64,000 nucleotides of DNA, from the NCBI RefSeq assembly GCF_024868665.1, contig NC_079891.1, positions 34,134,080 through 34,198,079 of the forward strand, read 5' to 3'. Below, one piece after another: positions 11,304 to 24,300 of the stretch. Position 1 is the first letter of the stretch. Every line of letters starts with the position of its first letter. The translations under genes and the position numbers were made by a program. Below the pieces are notes generated by a model that was not told the DNA's origin, ran no database searches, and saw nothing but the letters and a program-made list of their open reading frames with translations. Source of the DNA: Triplophysa rosa. Taxonomy: Eukaryota > Chordata > Actinopteri > Cypriniformes > Nemacheilidae.

Positions 11304-14300
11304 TCATTCTGCAGGCACCACGTCTTTATGGTGTCTCATAATGTGCTGGTTTTTCTCAGAAGGTCTCCGGAAGCCCTTAGAACAGTACTGACAGCGATGG
11401 GGATAGTCTTTAGTGTGAATGGAAATGACGTGTCTCTTAAATCCAGACGCATCTCCAGTGCTGTAGTCGCAATACTGACACTGATACACCCTCCTTTCCC
11501 GTGGGCCCTTGCCCCCGCCTCCTTTCTTTACCGCAGCGCCGCCCGCCGCCAGTTGCGCCGCCCCTATAGTCCTCTTGGGGGCAGCCTTTTCTAGTGTCGG
11601 GGGCTGCGGCTGAGCCGCCGGTGTTGGCGATGCGGGCTGCTGCGGTTGCTGCTGTTCCTTGGTGTGCACGGAGAGGATGTGGCGGCTGAGGACGAAGGGG
11701 TCGGCGATCTTGAAATTGCAGTGCCGACACTGGTGCAGTTTCTTGGCTTTGTGAGAAGCTGAGTGTTTCTTAAGCTCGGACGGCCGATGGAATCCTTTCC
11801 CGCAGATGGCGCATTTGTGCGGGTAGTCCTTGGTGTGCACGGAAATGATGTGCCGTTTAAGATCGCTGGAGTTGGAACTGCGATGGTCGCAATGGCTGCA
11901 CTGGTGCCCTCGAGCGTCCTCGTGCGTGGCGGCGTGCTGCGTCAGCTCCTCCTCCTCGCTGAAGGTCTGGCCGCAGCGCTCGCAGCGGAACGGCAGTTCG
12001 CGACTGTGCTTCGTTTTCACGTGCGTTTTGAGGTTGGAAGAGTCCGCCGATTTGTAATCGCAGTACATGCACGAGTACGGCTTCTCGCCGGTATGCGTCC
12101 GCATGTGTTTCTTTAACTCCGACGGATGGCGGAAACCCTTGCCGCATTCCACGCAGATGTGGGGGAAACTCTTACTGTGAACGGCCAGCAGGTGGCGATT
12201 GAGCAGGCCCTGCTCCGCAGTCTCGTAATCGCAAAACTTGCATTTGTGCGTCTTGGTGGCGGCAGAAGGAGGGAGGGGGGAAGCGATGGCCGTGGGTGCT
12301 TTCGGTTCCCGGTGATGGTGTTGAAGACGATGAGCGAACAACGCCGCTTGCTGGTGGAACTCTTTACCGCAGGTTTCGCATTCAAATGGGGCTTTGTTGC
12401 TGAGCGCGTGAACCTCCATGTGGTTGTGGAAGCTGGCTTTTTTGTTGGTGGTGAAGTCGCAGTCAGTGCACTGGTACTTTTTGCGAGTCAAGACTTCCTG
12501 ATGGTGGTTGCGAGTGTGTCGCTTCAGAAAGCCGCGGGATTTGAATTTCTTACCGCACAGCATGCAGGGGTAGACGGTGAGAGGTTGTCCATACGGACCG
12601 ATGATGATTGCTGCAGGAAAACAAATCAGAGAGTACATACAAATTTAAACGCAGCAAATGAAACGTTGGCGAAATTCATTTACGTAATCAAATTGAATTA
12701 AACACAGAACAAATACATACTAAAATATGAACTCAAAGACATTCCGACTGCTGATGAAACGAATGCACATTTTCACTTTTGAATCTGCTTGTGTTCTGAG
12801 AAAACACAAGACATGCAGGATGTGGCAAGGGAAGCGTTACCTGTCTGGACCTGTCGTGGTTCGGTTCTCCTCTTGTTTTTGCCGTGCTGCCGGTTCAGTT
12901 TGTCCAGTGAATCCGACTCGTCTATGTGCAGCAATGCGCTCGCCGCACCGTTACGATTCTCACAACCCTCGTGATCAGCCGCACCTGATTATCGCAAAAA
13001 CATGAGGATGTATGATTGACCCTCATACAAACAGAAATAATGTGACAGTGGTGGAATTCAAAATTACGTTTCTAATTAGAGTCGGGCCGATAGACGACGG
13101 CTGATAGATATGACGATGTTGAGTCGGCGTCGTGATTCCAACAAATCTTTCGTGACTCTCGCTGCTCTGTGCAAAATGCGTTGTAAACCAATATGAACAA
13201 GGCTAAGGGGCATAAACCCCGCACTGTACAGACCAGACTGCCTGACTTTTTAACAGTGGATCTCGCGTTGTATAAAGAGGACGCGCAGTTTGCGCAGACC
13301 CGCCTGACTTTATAAGGAAGATGCATGTCTGCGCAGCTCGCATTGTATAAAGTAGATGCGCCTCACTCTCTTTTATTGAATATAACATCAGAATAACAAT
13401 ACAATCAATCCTCAATTTATAACTGTGAAGGTTGCGCTGTACACATGACACACGCCTGAATTGATAACTGAGAGTCAATTCATTATTTGCTTTTTAGGGC
13501 TGAGTTTTGAGACCATTCTGGCGATACAATTCTTATTTATATGGTTTCAATTTCGATTCCATATCGATTAGTTATCAGTATTTAATTTAAAATATTCGTT
13601 TTGCAGACATGGAATCCATATTTAAATATATAGGCTGGTAACTGAAACCCCACTACGCAGCTAAATTAATGAAATACACATTCACATTAATAGTTTATTA
13701 GTTTACACAATTGATTTGAATTACTTTTACTTTGAGTAACCAAACATTACTGTAAAAAATAAAAACATTGTAATTAAATGTGCAACAGTGAAATCATGAA
13801 CAACTTGAAATTCAAAATTCAACTTTTATAATAATGGCGCCATCCTCTGGACGAGAGGCGAAATATAGATAATATTCTCTGAGGCACGTGCATTAAGAAT
13901 CGATTTGGGGGTTGTTTCTTTAAATTGAAGATAGATTAAAATAGAAGAATATATATTTTTTACCCAGCCCTATTTGCATGAAAAAATGTCAAAATCTAAC
14001 TTGATCACACATAGAAAATCCAGAAGTCAACAATACAACTGCAATTTCATTTTTTTTTAATTAATTGTGCAGATTTAAAGGGACAGTTCACCCAAAAATG
14101 AGAATTCTTACATCATTTATTCACCTTCATGTCATTCCAAACCCGTATGACTTTCTTTCTTCTGCAGAACACAAAAGACGATATTCTGAACAATGTTGGT
14201 AACCAAACAACATCGGCCCTTCTATTGTATGAACACAAAACCACGGAGACATCTATCAAAATATCTTCTTTTGAGTTGCGCTGAAGAAAGAATCATACAT

Positions 14301-16222
14301 GTCATCTGTCATTTACCTACATTCAACATGAGGGCGAATAAATGATGACAGAATTTATATTTTTGAGTGAACTCTCTCTTTAACATAAAACATACTGAGA
14401 TCTTGGGTTTCTTTAGCATATCTGACACACACATTAAAGGGGAATTTCACCCCAAAATCAACTTTCTGTGACGTTTTACTCACCCACATGACGTTCAACA
14501 TGTTTAGAGAACTTCCGGCGTTAAAGTCGGTATTTTGGCTTGTTTTTTCGCACATAAAGCCTTCTCGTCGCTTCAAAAAAATTCAACTGAGCCGCTATGC
14601 GCGGATGGACCAATTTAACGATGCCTTTAGTACTTTTCTGGACCTTGGCAAAAACTGACACCTGGAAATCTCTCGGATGTCACCTAAATATCTCTATTTG
14701 TGCTCCGAAGACGCCGGAAGTTCTCGAAACACGTTTAACGTCATGTGGGCGAGTTGATTTTCGGGTGAACTTCCACTTTAACACGTTGCACTGTACGATA
14801 TAATGTCTGTATTTGTGTTGGCGAGTGTGCTGACCGTAAGCAGCGGCCCACGCTACAGGCATGAAGTCTTTGCTCAGTGAGGTGCTGTCATACGCTCTGT
14901 CATGAGACACCGGCTCCTCCCCTCCAACCACCACCTCCATGTAGACCTCGTCTGAGACCTTCGACCCTCCTGCACACAAAACACAAATTTCTTTCGATGT
15001 TCATAAGGTGAACTTCTTAATAAATGATCCTGTGAGGTTTTACTCACCTTCTGTTTGTGTGTGATGGCCGTCTCCCACTGACATGTAGACCATCTTCTCT
15101 CTCAGCGGCCGTACGACAGGTTCAGCCAAAGCCACCGTCTCGCTCTCATCCAGGTCCACTGTCTCACCTACACGCACACGGAGGACGAGTTCAGACCTTT
15201 GGATGCTCTTCATCGGATGGCCGAGAGACATCGCGCACGTGTCAAACACACAGCTCACTCACCAAGATCATCTTCCCCCGAGTCTGCTTTAAAGATGTAC
15301 ACTTTGATCACTTCCTGTCCGTCCTCATCTTTCTCCACCTCCTGATCATCTATCGCCCCCTCCACTGTCACCTCATCTCCGTCTCCCGACACCATTTTCC
15401 CAGCATCATCCACTACAGACAGAGAAAACATCAATCGATCAGACAGGCAGGAACTTGAATTGAATAAACAACAAACAAACAAACAAACAAACAAACAGCT
15501 ACATAAACGCAAGAATAATGAAAGTTCAAATATTACATGAGATCATCAGGTAGTCTCCACAGCTGTCCGAGTCGTGGTCTTGGTCCAGCTCGTCTTGCTC
15601 TCTCCCCTCTGCCACCAAAACATCCTCTGTCATCTCTGCCATGGCAACGCCGTCCTCCTCTTCCTCCTCGCCCTCCAGTGACATCACACAGGTCTCCACG
15701 GCAACACCCTCGTCGTCATCGCAGTGCACATACTCGGCGACCACGTCCTCCACTGCATCCTGGATCACGAGCTCATCTGAGGAGAAGCCCTGCACGGACA
15801 CCCCCTCCCCCTCCACCTCAGACACCAGCACAGTCTCCTGGAGCTCCACCACGTACTCCTCCTCCCCTGCACCTCCATCGTCTACACACACACACACACG
15901 GAGATGATGATGAAAACACCGTTTCTAATATAATATCACATCCGATCAATTTAACGGATGGACGGGTGTTACTTTTTCCTGTTTTTCAACATTTTAACTG
16001 CTTTTTGAAACGGTAACAACAAGCTACGAAAGAGAAAAGTTTGACTATTTATAAACACAATTAGCCAAATGGATTATGGGTCTCTTTCTCTGGTTACTGC
16101 CATGTCACTGAACGTCCGGTCTGTACGGTGAAAGAGATGACTGTGAGGTGGTTACCTGAGCCATGCAGTATTATCTTTGGCTCTTGGGAGCGGAGCGCAA
16201 GCCTCGTGACCTCCTCAGCCAT
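11304..16222 (-). CDS. zfx: Zinc finger transcription factor Zfx
   Basis: Seven coding exons, written high to low: 16222-16156, 15881-15537, 15412-15263, 15167-15048, 14969-14835, 12984-12841, 12610-11304. All are GT-AG and give 755 aa (human ZFX 805). Residues 1-320 form the acidic activation region, with family landmarks [36 protein letters not shown] and [15 protein letters not shown]. The last exon carries C2H2 fingers from about residue 334 with the ZFX two-finger rhythm ([24 protein letters not shown]). Only 12 of the usual 13 fingers are present: the eleventh is replaced by a Pro/Gln/Ala/Gly-rich linker at residues 639-694. ZFX proteins are nuclear activators that bind just downstream of CpG-island promoters. 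ZNF711 is the closest alternative. The NRNG/LLHIDES exon and the apoo/sat1/prdx4 neighbours favour ZFX. The start exon is the least certain part. Confidence 0.9.
14075..14383. mobile_element. TTAAAGGGACAGTTCACCC-type inverted-repeat element
   Basis: It starts TTAAAGGGACAGTTCACCC and ends TTTTGAGTGAACTCTCTCTTTAA. The interior has the family words TTTATTCACC and GATATTCTGAACAATGTTGG. It lies in a zfx intron. Confidence 0.7.
14434..14781. mobile_element. Long palindromic element in zfx intron
   Basis: It starts TTAAAGGGGAATTTCACCCC and ends GGGTGAACTTCCACTTTAA. The inverted arms extend well inside: GTTTAGAGAACTTCCGGCGT on the left pairs imperfectly with CCGGAAGTTCTCGAAACACG on the right, so most of the unit could fold back on itself. 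It belongs to a related but distinct subfamily. Confidence 0.65.
15469..15497. repeat. (ACAA)n microsatellite
   Basis: About seven units of ACAA/CAAA in a zfx intron, 32 bp beyond the exon ending at 15537 on the minus strand. Confidence 0.9.
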
Positions 16223-16729
16223 CGACTTTACTCTTCATTGGCCACTGCACAACTAATGCAACACAAAAACACATCAAGAGTCTGCCAGATGTCATTCCGG
16301 AGTCCGGACAACACAATCGAAACAAATTCTGTTGTTTTATTTATGAGCTGAGCACATGAAATCATTGTGAAGAAATCGATTGCAAACAGGATCGAAAAGT
16401 CAAACAAATGAAATTGAATGTATTCACGCATCGCATTTCTGGAGGGGAGGGGTCATAACAATGTCACAGATTCCCACAATAGACTGTCATCAACGCATTT
16501 GAAATATATGCAGAGACACCCATGCATGATCAAATTATTGACGCAATCAGGGCATGCGTGCGCCTTTAATTTGCAAATGACTGCGACAACAAAGGAGAGC
16601 AACATGCACACGAGCGTCAAAAAACGGCGAATCGGTCATCCACTTTGATCGTCGCACAGGATTCAATGCAACGTCTTCAAATACAACGCAAACAAGCATC
16701 GCATGCATAATGCATAATAAAGAATGCAT

Positions 16730-17420
16730 GAACCTGCGCGAAGAATGCACAAGAAGAACGCGCGCGCGGAAGCTTCCCACCCCCCATCGCGCCGATGAAC
16801 GCGCTTCCTCGCTCGCATCCGAAACCGGACGCGAACATGGCGTCTCGCGCCCGTAATTTTCCTCCTTTGCACGAAAACAAAACCCGTCCGTGTGCGCCAT
16901 TTTGACACATAATAAAGCGCCAACGTTCATTCCCACGCAAACGCGCGTATGCATGCAAAACGCACGCGCCTCGTGCGCAACCGTTGAATATCTCGCACTC
17001 GTGCACGCGAGAGGTTTTTATAAACAATAACCCACCCCCGGTGCGCGAGGCCCTACCGCGGCCTGCTCAAGGCCCGGGGCCCGATCCGAGGCCTCGCGTC
17101 TCCAGACGCAGCGCGCAAAACATAACGCAACATAATTCGCATTAACGGCACACAAACCTGGCGTGGACGCGCAGCGGTATCGTCTGATTAAATCCGTGCG
17201 ATCTGACGCATCTGATCAACGCGCGCGACGGCCTTCAGAATTCCCGCAGACAGGCCGTCGGGTTTCCCCAGACTCGGGCAGGGTTCGAGCGGGAGTCAGC
17301 GGGCGCTGGGCGGGCCGCGGAGCGCGCAGGGAGGGCGGAGCTCCGCGCGCAGACGCGCCGCCGCTCTGCCGGAGCGTCACTGCGACACGGCCGCAGGAAA
17401 ACGCGGAAGGCCGACAAAGC
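16730..17420 (-). promoter_or_regulatory. CpG-rich promoter and first-exon region of zfx
   Basis: This is the most CpG-dense stretch of the window, with repeated GCGCGC, GCGGGC and GGGCGG words in otherwise AT-rich DNA. It lies 0.5-1.2 kb upstream of the first coding exon of zfx, as expected for a CpG-island promoter with a non-coding first exon. Open frames here are by-products of high GC. Exact start site and 5'UTR exon boundaries cannot be read from sequence. Confidence 0.6.
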
Positions 17421-17429
17421 ACGTTTAGC

Positions 17430-18141
17430 AAAAGCTAACGGACAGGGTTATTGAGAATGTTTTTTATTATGTTGGCAAACATTTTTTATTCGACAAAGGT
17501 AGAATAAACTTATTAACATACTCGTGTGCCAAGAGAATAACAAGATTCACAGATTCAACAGCCACAGCTAAACTACCCCTGCCTACAGCTAATTTAATTA
17601 CATAAAACACACGGCAATGCCATAAAAAGCATTTTGTGTTCCTCAAAAAAAAACCTTTCAGCCATAACATAGCTAATTCTTTCACTTTTTATATCTGTAG
17701 AACCTTCTATACAAAAAAGATTCTGCGCATGTTAAAGATTTGTTATGGACCCATATAAGATCTTTTTAGGAACCTATATTTTTAAGAACACATTTAAAAA
17801 GTCTTAATACTATGTTTGTCGCTGAGGTAGCCACATTTTCTATACAAATCTCTTTGAAACTTCAAGAAGGTTTGATTTTTGAATAACTTTGAAATGGATG
17901 AAATAAGATTACATAGAAAATTCTTTCATATTGCCTTTCAAAAGTGACAAATCCAAATAACATTCATAAAACAGAGCACAAAATCTTCTTAGTAAATAAA
18001 ATCTGGGATGAACTGACAAATGTCCTAACAATGTTGTCTTGCGTGATCACAATATACAAAAAATAAGGGTTTCAGTCTTATTGCGGATGTGTTACAAATA
18101 TTTCTTTAAGCATCAGAGAGCCATGCATCCATGTTGAACTT
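17430..18141. other. Intergenic between zfx and the CXorf58 homologue
   Basis: AT-rich, with no exon or recognisable repeat. The right part is presumably the short 3'UTR of the CXorf58 homologue. Confidence 0.5.
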
Positions 18142-20378
18142 TTATCCATCGACACGTTCAAGAGCATCAATATCATCTAAGTTCAGTTGTTTCGACCAGT
18201 TGCAGAGTTTTTCAGCCTCTTCCTCCCATTCAGACTCAGATGAGCCGTCATCATAATCTTCAGTCTCAGCCGATGGCAGAACAATCTTGATGTCGTATTT
18301 CTCAGCAGTGCTCTTCTGTTTATCCGTGTTATTGTTATTCATGTTGTCCAGATGCCTCTCTTCTTCTAACACCTGGTTCTGTAGAGCAGGCACGGTTTGG
18401 TCCAACAGTGAATTCAAATAAAGCGTTATTTCATTCATTGCTTGATTCTGTCTTTGTGCATGCTGTAAACTTCAGAACGTGTTTTTAATATGATGATTTT
18501 AATTTAACGTACGCTGTTTTAGGAGTTCATATGATTTAAAGGGCTACAAGACCGTTTCAATGAAATGCTGACTTAAGTTATACACTTATACACATTGAAG
18601 GACTCATTATGCATTTTAACAGTAGCTGATGTTGGAAGTGATAATCTTGGTTTCCATTAGTGTAAAAACTACATATATATGAAAATAATGAAATGTATGA
18701 GGATCGAACGTACTCTCTCTCTGTAGAGGCGTCTCTTGCGAGCTGCGGTGTTCTTAACTCGAGCAGAGCGCCGTGAGGACGCTGGCAAACATCTAGAATA
18801 TGAGAAAGATTCTGTGATGATATGGGTCTACAGCATGTGAGACAGAATTGACTGAATCTGCTGGATTTATAAAATTGGAAACAGTGTGCCATTATAATTT
18901 CCGTAAAGTAAAAGGTACGTGCGAACCTCTGAGAGAGCTGCTGTCTGGAGAAATGAGAGAGGGTGAGATGTCCCCACGCCAGCCCTTTCTTTAGATGTGC
19001 CACAACAGAACCGGTCGTTTCTGATTTGATATTCTCCCTGCGAATGTTCCGTGACAAGACCTCTCGAGACAGAAACCTCCAGCCGTTTTCCCGACCGCCC
19101 AGACAAGCGGGAAGCTCATCCAGGTGGCTGGAATACTGAGAGGGCGTAAAGGATGAATAAACAACACAATCGCACCACGATATGTTTACAAACTATCACG
19201 TGTTGAAAAACCTGCATAAAGTCTCTCATGCAGATGACATCTTGTGCTTCAGTAATGGCTCCGCTCTGCCTGTGAATCTCGTCCACTGAGATGAAACCCA
19301 TGAATGTTCTGGCTCCCATCATTCTGCACGTGTCTGCTGTGGCCTGTTTAAAACGCACAGCGTTTGATTATTTTGCCTCCAGAGTAAACATTTTTCAATA
19401 TTGCGCTGATTCAAAACCGTACCTGGTTGGAGGGAGTGAAGAGTTGTTTGCCGGAGAGATAATGTCCTCCAACACCAATGTGGAAAATCTTGAACACCAC
19501 AGAAGGTGGAAAATGAGGTCCTGCGAACCTGAGCATATCAGAAAAACGACTTAACCTGTTTGTCAACCAGTCCATCACTGATAGGCCTGTATATATTTAT
19601 GATAAATGGAGAAGGACAATGTGACTTGGATTTGATTTATCCCAACCATCGGTTGAGGTTTACACTTGATGTGTGAGCTGTTGTTCACACATGAATTTAT
19701 CTGTAAAGTAAACGTGCATCTGAACACTTGACACAAGTGTGAAGTCCACCTGCCTGAATCTGAGCCTGTATTTCAGACCGGGGTCTTTCAGAAGCTCGGC
19801 TTCTCTCGGGCTCAGCTGACGCAGGGCGGCTGGTGTAAGACACCGCTCCTGAAACACACAAAAAATAACTGCACCAAAATGATGACTGGAAGATTTATAA
19901 TCTAGTAAATATATGCATGCAGTATAAATCTAACATACTCGAGTAAAAAAGTGCTAAAAGGGTTCTTCGCAGTGAAACCACTTAAGGGCATTTTATGTTC
20001 CCCAAAGAACAATGTAGTCATAGGTTTTTAAAAGTAACATTTCTTTCTTACTTTTCAATAGTCTGAAGAACCTTTTTCCACCACAAAGAACCTTTTGCAC
20101 AACATAAAGGATGTCGAATCTTCATTAAACCTAAAGAACCTCATAAAAACATTATATGAAGCTCTTTAAGAGTATAATTGTTGAAGTAGGCTTGCATTGA
20201 AAATGTCAAAGTGTGCACTTTTGGATGTTTGTAAGATTGTTTTCTGGTGTAAGAAAGTGTCCAGGCAAGAACTTACTGCTGAGCGTACTGTATTCACAAG
20301 GAGTTTGAAGAGTCTTCTGTTTCTATGTGATCTCCAGTATGACTGAATTCTTCTGGCACAATTCTCATACATCTCCAT
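18142..20378 (-). CDS. CXorf58 homologue, IQ-motif protein
   Basis: Seven coding exons, high to low: 20378-20277, 19848-19754, 19528-19423, 19343-19212, 19135-18927, 18792-18714, 18462-18142. They give 347 aa, close to human CXorf58 (332). Residues about 7-30 form an IQ-like motif (ARRIQSYWRSHRNRRLFK), a possible calmodulin-type light-chain site. Then come the family landmarks LSPREAELLKDPGLKYRLRFR, FPPSVVFKIF, MRDFMQY and LDELPACLGGRENGWR. The C-terminal exon is acidic (SESEWEEEAEK) and ends LERVDG. The intron after 19754 must use a GC donor to keep RFR|FAG in frame. Function is unknown; the human gene is expressed mainly in testis. It sits next to apoo, as in human. The protein has no signal peptide or membrane segment. 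Confidence 0.82.
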
Positions 20379-21306
20379 TTTGCAAATAGGAATAATTTGT
20401 AAATGTTCTATTTATATATTTTCTACTTTAGCTTAGTTCTAAATCCATTTAAAACGGCAATATTTTTACACGTTTACGTTTCTCCATGACATTAGAGAAC
20501 ATTTTAAGTGTCGCATGCTCAAACTGCCTTTGACGTTTGTTGTCCAAAACTTTGTTCGTCTTGGTTGCTAAGGAACCAATGAACGAATTTAAACAAAATT
20601 ACATGATAATACAGCCAACATAAGTAAGTTTAAAAAGCTATCCTCTCAAACGAGACGCATTACGATGACATAATCGTATACATATGATTAAAGTAATTCA
20701 AACGGCAGATTAGTCTAAAAAATATTTAGAGTGCAAATGCTGTTCATGAACACTAGATGGCGGAATAAACGCAATCGGACTACAATCAAAGAAGTACTTT
20801 TTAGAAAAGTCTCCGCACTCGGCAGCCATATTATATAGCGTCTTCAGGCAGTTATCGCAGTCATACAAGACCACGTCCTATCTAATAAAATGGGAAGAAA
20901 CTATATCTTCAAACTCGCAGGTCACAATATAACATCATATTTCTGACAAAAATGAAAACTTCGTACAATACAGTTTGTTTATTAACCTCAAATTGTGCTA
21001 AAACAGGTTGTTTACATCCAGGTTGTTGTCATGCGCAGATGTTGACAAGCGCTTCTCAACATTCAGCAGAGAACCCCTCCCCCAAAGGATCGTCAGTCTT
21101 TAGCGATTGATGATTGGTTCTTTTCCGGCGTGGAAGGACTTCCTTTACCAGAAGGTTGCACATTCCCAATTTATAGTAATAAAACTGCACCGTCTTGTTA
21201 ATATCTATAATCTTTGTTGTATGCGCTTCATGAACACTAGATGGTGGTAATAGTGATGGTGTGCTCGCGGCTCGCGCCTCTCAGCGGTGAAGAAGACGAT
21301 CGGAAC
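20379..21306. promoter_or_regulatory. Head-to-head promoter interval, CXorf58 homologue and apoo
   Basis: The two start codons diverge with 928 bp between them. Each half carries TTCATGAACACTAGATGG (20743-20760 and 21227-21243), whose CACTAGATGGCG core resembles a CTCF site. No TATA box is obvious for either gene. A shared bidirectional promoter is plausible but inferred from geometry. Confidence 0.4.
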
Positions 21307-24300
21307 ATGTACAAGGTGAGCGTTAATAACTTTAGCTGATCTGTCAGTCTTGCTCTTGTAGTGGGTCGACCTGCTTTATTCGCTGGGGATTGTTCTATGC
21401 GTGCGCTATTCGTTACTAATTACACATTTACAATGAGTTCAATCGAGTTTACGTGATTATATTAATGGGAATTTATTTCTGATCTTAAAGAGATCATCTA
21501 AGGACAGGAAATACAAGGACACTGCATATGATAAAAGACACTGTAAACTTATTATGAGTTTTAAAAAAGCCTCTATGCTCCAATTATATATATATATCAA
21601 ACATGTGATTCACGGTATCGGTAAAGTCAAACTTGTTTACCTCTTGTGGAAAATAACCGCGGTCACGACACTTTTACTATAATAAAATCAAGGGACAGCA
21701 TTTTCGACTAACTGTCTATCATGAGACTGTTTAACTACAGCTGCAAACCTTTTACTTTAAACAGTGATTCTTTTTAAAAGTGTTCTTGTAAATGATGTCT
21801 TCCAAAATAAGGAAAGTATATTTGACATCCACGTTTGTCGAGGGACCGCTGCAGTACCACACGTGTCCGTTAGATGGAGACAAAACACCTTGAAATTCTA
21901 AGGAGAACCAAAAGTTCTAGAAATATGCTGGTTTAAAGATGTGATTGATCAGCTCTGACTGACCTCTTTCTGATATAGACTTCATAACTAATATTTTCTC
22001 AAATATCAGTCAAGTAAAACCGAAAGCAAGAACATAAAAAGAGAAAATTACCCATACATTGGCCACAATAAAAATTTGACCTGCATGTGCTTCTGCTCTT
22101 CGGAAAATGAACAGTGGGTTTACCACAGTAACTTTAGTTTAACTACAGTATTTGTGGTAACGGTAATATTATAGAATGAAAAACCTAATCAACACACTTT
22201 TACTAAAAAAAAAAACAATTAATTTTGTATGGGTTTCACTGAAAAGTGTTAAAAACAAGGCAGTGAGACCTTGAATGTTCTCAAAACAACTCTGTGTGGG
22301 TACTTTAGGTCAACGCGTGTGTGTGTGATAAATAAGAAACACAGCATGTGTTGACACTCAATACAAACTACCTAGCCCGCATAAAGACACCATTGTGAAG
22401 TTGTGAAGCAAAATCGCCAGTGTTAAAAAGGGTCAAATTAACTCTCACAGTGTTTATATAATCCACACTTTGAGAGGCACAGGCAATTTTACTGTGTGAG
22501 CTTGACCTATAAGGGGTTTTGGATCAGTAAATTCCATCAGACCGGTTTATTTATGTCCTTTCTTTTCATGGCGATGTTGTGGATGTTTTTATAGGTGGGA
22601 GGGGTAGCCGGAGTCTCGGGGGCTCTGGGAAGGTTATCGGCCTCTTTCCTGGCCGGCAGCAGTGATGATAAACCCAGCACAGCTCTGAGTGTGGACGAGG
22701 TACAGTGAAACCCACACAATCAAACCAACCATTTTAAAACGATTAAGATTTAAACATTATTTCAATTTACAACTAAGCCAGTTTTGTAGTAAGAAAAATA
22801 AACAAGCCAGAAGTAAAACGTTAAGATGGAAGGGATGTTATAGCTTATGCATTCCTTTACATTTTAATCTGAAATCTAGACCAATATCTATATTTATTTC
22901 AGCATTTACAGTACGTATTGCAGTTTAACCGTTATGTTCTTCTCAAAAACATCGCTTTTGCAGTTGTCCCTCTACACGACACCGCAGGAGAGGTTCAGAT
23001 ATGTGGAGCCTGAGAGAGGGCAGGTGGAAGAACGTGTCGCCGCATTAAGAAAACTGGCAGAGCCTTATAGCACCTTGTGCCAGGTAAAAACTGTCAGACC
23101 AGACCCTGTATTGATGTCAGCCCATCATTATCGCAGAATAAACCCAGACAGGGGGATCAGAAACCGATGAGCAGCGGAGGGGTCTTTATCATCCTAAAGG
23201 AGTTTTTTATTACGACACATAAAGCGTCACAGCATTGCATGTTTGTGCTGGCTAATGCATCGGGTCTGCATGGCATTTCTAACCAGAACACAATTCATCC
23301 TCGCTGATTTACACCCAAAAGTCACATTTCGGGTATGGGTCACCGTACCTGACAAATAGGTCACTTTCACTTTCATGCATCTAACTTAGTTGCCTTATAA
23401 TGTACTCTATTACTAATCACTTGATTATCTCTTTTTATTTCATTTCATTATGTGGGATGTGTGTCAGAGCTGCAGTCTGTAAAATATAACATTCAAAAAT
23501 AATTCCTTTTTTGATTTGGTTATTTTTAGTGGGTAAATAACAGAAGCTCATATTAAATGGACTGTAGCTCTTTCTAGCATTCATCATTCCTCACATAATG
23601 ATTAAGAATCGTTTGACATTCGTGATTTGGTTTCTCTTCATTGCGGTTCTGATTTGGCCGTCTGGTCGCTGGGGTTCTGGGTCGTGTTCAGCAAACAGCC
23701 GGCTCAGCCAGACAGAAAGTTCAGGTACAGATGAGCACAGACATCAGACATACAGCACAGAAATAAAGCCGGCCCGACGCACATCCTCATTTTCATTCAA
23801 CTCCACAGGCTTTCTGGAATCTATCAGGGTGTCTCTGCTTTATTATTTCTCATTGTTGTTCATGTGGATAATACACAGTCAATCTCTAAAACAGACGGAC
23901 AGTAATCCTGAACGTTAAACATTTCTTTAAAAGGATTTGGTAGTGCAGCTCTCCAGCGGCTATCGGTTGTATTGTGTGATGTTCTCAGGTGAACAGTGTG
24001 AATCTGAAGGATGATACGGAGTATTGAAAATGTAACAAAAGTAGAGGAATGATCCAATGAAATGTGATATGAGAGCATTACAGACCGCAGCTGATAGAAG
24101 GTTTGACATTGAAAAGCAGAACAGCCTTTTGTCAAAATCTTACATCACTTACAGACCCAGATGTGGATAACGGTTTTATTGTTTTTACGCATATTTGTAT
24201 TGGAATATGGACGTGTAAAAGATGCTTCAGCAGTAATACATTACATTACAGAGCTGAACTTTTCACCTTCGTCTCAGACAGATCTGATTATCTGTTATAG

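Noticed and set aside
12126..12701. 191-codon plus-strand ORF and neighbours at 11763-12116
   Set aside because: They are antisense to the zfx zinc-finger exon, whose regular codon pattern keeps the opposite frame open.
15537..16016. 159-codon plus-strand Pro/Arg-rich ORF
   Set aside because: It is antisense to the acidic zfx exon 15537-15881; Pro/Arg/Ser richness is the mirror of Glu/Asp/Val codons.
16547..17027. Overlapping ORFs of 86-135 codons in the GC-rich region
   Set aside because: They come from low stop frequency in a CpG-rich promoter. No family match and no splice structure.
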